64,000 bases of DNA, taken from positions 1,302,001 to 1,366,000 of the forward strand of contig OY744463.1 of NCBI GenBank assembly GCA_963556145.1, given 5' to 3'. Below are positions 60,801-64,000 of this stretch, piece by piece. This DNA is from Hygrocybe punicea (lineage: Eukaryota; Basidiomycota; Agaricomycetes; Agaricales; Hygrophoraceae). How positions within the stretch are numbered: position 1 is the first letter of the stretch; each line of letters begins with the position of its first letter. The notes beneath the pieces are model-generated. The model had not been told where the DNA came from. It searched no databases and saw nothing but the letters and a program-made list of their open reading frames with translations. A program made the position numbers and the translations under genes.

Positions 60801-62022
60801 TGGGTGGACGACACTGGACGGTCTGGTGTTGAAAATGTTTTGACCGTTGTAGCGAAATTACTTCAGAATCAGGACGAATCCGGCGGGCTTGTCATTGGGG
60901 ACCTCATAATTCATTTGTTCCGCAAGGCTGGCGAGTCCATTCTCCCGGTCTTACCTGACCTTTTGCATGCCATGCTTGGTCGCATGACGAGCGCAAAAAC
61001 CGCCACATTTTTACAGGTAACGATCCCCATACTGTCCCCCATTACTGAGACTGTTATTTACGCTCTAGTTTAGAGTCTTGTTGTGCCGTTCGCTTTCTTG
61101 ATTCACAATCAAGGCGATACGGTGATGTCTCTTCTCGAACAGACCTGTATACAGGATCGCTCTGGTCTCGACATTCTCATTCAGACTTGGTGTGAGAATG
61201 CAGAGGTATTCCAAGGCTTCTGGCCCGCACGGATAAGTCACCTGGCGCTCTGCCAGCTATACACGTCGGAGCGGCCAAGCCTGCAGCATCTTATGGTGAA
61301 GGGAGATATTATCCTGAAACCGGAAACCAAGAATGGTGAGCTTTTAAGTGCCTTTCGCGTTCAGTTCGGGTGGTTTACTTGCGCCTTTCGCGCCAGTCAT
61401 CATGACGCGATCGCGAACAAAGACAAGTACGCTGTAGACGTACGATCATTTGAAAATCGAAATTAACGTGTTCCCATTCGTCACAGCACCTCACGAATTT
61501 ACGCTCATTCCGTTCCCTGTCAAGGCTCTCAAGATCCTTTTACACGATTTACTGTCTGATGGGGACGCCGCAACAATCACCGCTCAGGGAAACTTGGATG
61601 TAGATTCTGATGACGGGGTTGGATTTTCATTTCTATCCCGGTTCAACACAAATGCTCACACATACGGCAGGACGAAGCGTGGGCAGAAGAAAATAGTTTA
61701 ATTCAGGGCTTCAAACAGGAGGAAATCTCAGCCCTTTCCGAAATCCTCGGGCCTAAAAAATTAGCTTTCGATAACGATGATGTCTTGGATGTCATGGACG
61801 ATGAGGATCTCATGAGTGATCCTGTGTCTCAGATGGATATGCAGGTATGCTTTTTTATGTTGGCATGGAGGATTTGATTGGCAACTGAAATTTCGGTGGC
61901 AGGCACACCTTCTCTCTTTTTTCCGGGAGTGTGCAGTCCGAAACACGAACCATTTCTCTGCTGTCGTTGAGCAAATGACGGCTGAGGAGATGTTGGTGAT
62001 TCGCAGAGTCATAGGCGATTAA
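57873..62022 (+). CDS. Importin-9 / Kap114-like karyopherin
   Basis: A gene of many short exons from ATG 57873 to TAA 62020-62022. The N-terminus, LAGTLSSDTNSRISAEL, then KLSELLASP, is the usual start of the importin-beta N-terminal domain that binds Ran-GTP. The exons that follow encode HEAT-type helical repeats: NCDWPDEYPELLSMLIICLS, EDQILPVLRQLLPVLLAILG, HFSAVVEQMTAEEMLVIRRV at the end. An acidic insert, DVMDDEDLMSDPVSQMDM, lies near 61780-61850, a feature of the Kap114/importin-9 group, which carries histones H2A-H2B and TBP. That cargo is inferred from family. Total about 1,000-1,050 residues. The start was chosen because the next exon boundary (GTGCGT) follows the conserved N-terminal helix pair. 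Confidence 0.8.
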
Positions 62023-62154
62023 TATGCAGTGACATCACTGAGGGACATTTCGGAGTCTCCAAAATGGTTTATATGGTCCATATAGATTTTGGGTTTACAG
62101 ATTTGTGTTTATAGATTGAATGTGATATGCTGATGATGTGGCGACATGCTGCGT

Positions 62155-63938
62155 CTAAAACCCCTCCTTGCCCAAGTCCCACTCTCTGACCGAACCCTTC
62201 TTTTTGTACTCGATTTCCATAATACCCACTCCGGAACCAGTCCATCTGTCAGTAAAACTCAAAGTCTCTCCCTTCTTGGAAGTCTTGTTCAACCCCAACC
62301 TTTCCAACCTCTTCTTCTCCTCTTTATCCTCTCTTCGTAGCCGAATAAGTTCCAGCATTGTATCCCAACCTTCAAAGTCTGCATTATCAATGAGGCCAGT
62401 AGCAGGGACTTTGGGCGCCGTCAGAGGGGTAACGTCAAGGCGAGGGTCGTATGATTTGTCAAAGTATTTGTCCATCTTAGATGGCAGTTGGGAGGATGGC
62501 GGTGGCGGAGATGGGGGGGGACGGGAGAAGCTCCGAGATGAGGATGAGTCATCTTTGGGGTTGATTTTACGCCTGTGATGAGATGATTTTGTGGCAGTTT
62601 CTGAAACGGGAGTGGCAGAGCGACCACTGACACGAGCTTGACCATCGACGGATGTCTTGTGACTGGCTTTGGTTTCGTATCGTGAGTGACCATCAGATTG
62701 GGGTGATAGCGGGTAGGAAGAGGAACGCAGGAATGCAGGAGCTGCCCTTTCGCCACCGACGGTGCCGGTGGAACTCTGAGATGGGGACCTCTTAAGACTC
62801 TTCCGGCGTCCTACGGTGTCTGAAGGAGATTGAGATCGTCTAGGGGGGGAGGTAGAAGGGTTTGAGGGACTTGGTGTACGGTGGTGAGAATTGCGCCAGT
62901 CGCGCTTGCTACGCCTGCTCGTCTTACGATGATCTGATGCATCGTCGCTTTTGTCGAAAGATTTGGCTCTGGGTGACCGACTACGGGACCGGGTGCGAGT
63001 TTGGTCATCTCGGGCTTTCGAGCGCCTCGAACGCCCGTCCCGTCGATCTCTTCGACTCTGCTTTTCCTGGGAATGGGCTCTGCTTCTTGACCTATCTCTT
63101 CTGCGTTTCCTGGATGAGGAGCGGTCGCCGCCACTCCCGCCGTCGTCATCATCATAACCATCCCGGACCTTTCTATGCCTCGATTCCCGTCCTCCATCTC
63201 TACGCCTTTCCTTACCCTCCACCCCAATGCTACGCTTCCGCTTCCTCTCATGACGGTCCCTTCTTCCGTCATAGTCATCATAATCGTCATCGTCATCGTC
63301 ACCACCTCCACCACCATCATCATCCGAAAAACCACGCATCTCCCAACTCCTCTCTTTCCGCTTTCCACTGCCACCGTCTCTCCGGACCCACGTATCGCCA
63401 TCGCTCCGCCAGCCGCTAGCGGTGTTACCACCATTGCACCGCCGCCTAGCGATGACGGCCTCCTCCGCCCTCGCCCGTCGCTCCTTCCTCTCGAGCTCCT
63501 CCCTCGCTCGCTTGATCTCCTGCGCAGCGAGAGCCTGCGCCCTCAGTATCGTCTTGTTGTGGTCATCCGTACTGCGTATGATGGAGGTGAGGAACCGCTT
63601 ATTCGCCCGCGGAGCATTACTTTCCGGCCTGCAAAAAATGGACCATATGAGTTGTTTTTTTTTCAAGTAAAAATCATTAAAAAATAAAAATAAAACTAGC
63701 TAGGAGTAGAATTATAAGGGGTGATGAACTGGACGTACAGCCCACCGTTGTGGAGAAACGCTCGTATGCCGTCTTTCCCGTAGCGCTCCGCTTTCTGCTT
63801 CGCCTCCTTGAGGATAAGGTCTGCGACGTGACGGTCAAGGTCTTCGTCCGTCACTGTGTTGGACACGGATGAGCCCATTGCAGATCGGACGAGGTTGGAC
63901 ACGACGGTCGATAGAGACGAAGACATAGACGAAGACAT
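62155..63938 (-). CDS. RS-rich nuclear protein, probably RNA-processing related
   Basis: Exons 63938-63739 and 63628-62155 join in frame over a 110-nt intron to give 557 residues. The N-terminal 130 residues look folded and helical: VTDEDLDRHVADLILKEAKQ, then RANKRFLTSIIRSTDDHNKT. The middle is a long run of Arg-Ser, Arg-Asp and poly-Asp segments (RSRSRSPRAKSFDKSD; DGGGGGDDDDDDYDDYDG), typical of splicing-associated RS proteins. The C-terminus has an ordered block, KYFDKSYDPRLDVTPLTAPK, then ADFEGWDTMLELIRLRREDK, which is the part most likely to identify the family. I cannot name it; a nuclear role in RNA processing is inferred from composition. The acidic and Arg-rich runs produce long false frames on the opposite strand. 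Confidence 0.75.
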
Positions 63939-64000
63939 AAATACACGGCTGAGTTGAGTTGACTCGAAAGTATTATAGTTATACAATACATTTGTTTATA
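63939..64000. other. Window end, upstream of the RS-rich gene
   Basis: AT-rich sequence directly upstream of the RS-rich protein's ATG; probably its 5' UTR or promoter. No other feature seen. Confidence 0.4.

Noticed and set aside
62862..63687. Several long frames opposite the RS-rich gene
   Set aside because: Complement of Arg/Ser/Asp repeats; the minus strand has start, splice site and conserved C-terminus.

Overview
The window is nuclear DNA of a filamentous basidiomycete, most likely an agaricomycete. The evidence is dense, very short GT-AG introns (about 45-70 nt) that split almost every gene, frequent divergent gene pairs with 100-250 bp between start codons, and a conserved eukaryotic gene set (Raptor, dynactin p150, centrin, an importin-9/Kap114-like karyopherin, NOG2, MPP6, LTO1). 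I see no bacterial operon, no CRISPR array and no recognisable intact transposon. Genus and species cannot be read from the sequence.

Layout. 1-8.6 kb: the 3' end of an unknown gene, a doubtful small secreted protein, an ER-type single-pass membrane protein, a C2H2 zinc-finger regulator and a long unknown protein with a Ser/His/Arg-rich tail. 8.6-12.9 kb and 14.5-17.4 kb are gene-poor; they flank a second C2H2 regulator that is a paralogue of the first. 17.4-22.5 kb: tRNA-Arg(CCU) with a tiny intron, MPP6, centrin and a six-repeat beta-propeller protein. 22.5-32.2 kb: a questin-oxidase-like enzyme, LTO1, copper amine oxidase, an unknown protein and a GH47 mannosidase. 32.5-45.0 kb: three plus-strand genes, Raptor, dynactin p150 and a C2H2 protein. 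45.2-53.9 kb: four minus-strand genes, adenosine kinase, a multidomain RNA-repair fusion, enolase and NOG2. 54-64 kb: mitochondrial uS15, an F-box protein, the importin and an RS-rich protein.

Most genes are unrelated housekeeping functions: growth signalling, dynein transport, spindle pole or nuclear-pore structure, ribosome biogenesis, nuclear RNA decay, glycolysis and N-glycan trimming. There is no biosynthetic cluster. The most interesting locus is 46704-49391. One 878-residue protein carries a possible 2H-phosphoesterase-like N-terminus, a CX5R dual-specificity-type phosphatase, a P-loop polynucleotide-kinase-like domain and a complete Rnl2-type nucleotidyltransferase (RNA ligase). Together these look like an end-healing and sealing RNA-repair machine. 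Other notable points are a GCTTGAA heptamer repeat recurring next to start codons, a conserved intron inside the inter-finger linker of the two C2H2 paralogues, a probable GC-AG intron in enolase and two perfect hairpins downstream of Raptor.

Gene models were spliced by eye. Exon joints were checked for frame in many genes; where only outer limits are given, the internal introns were not all resolved.
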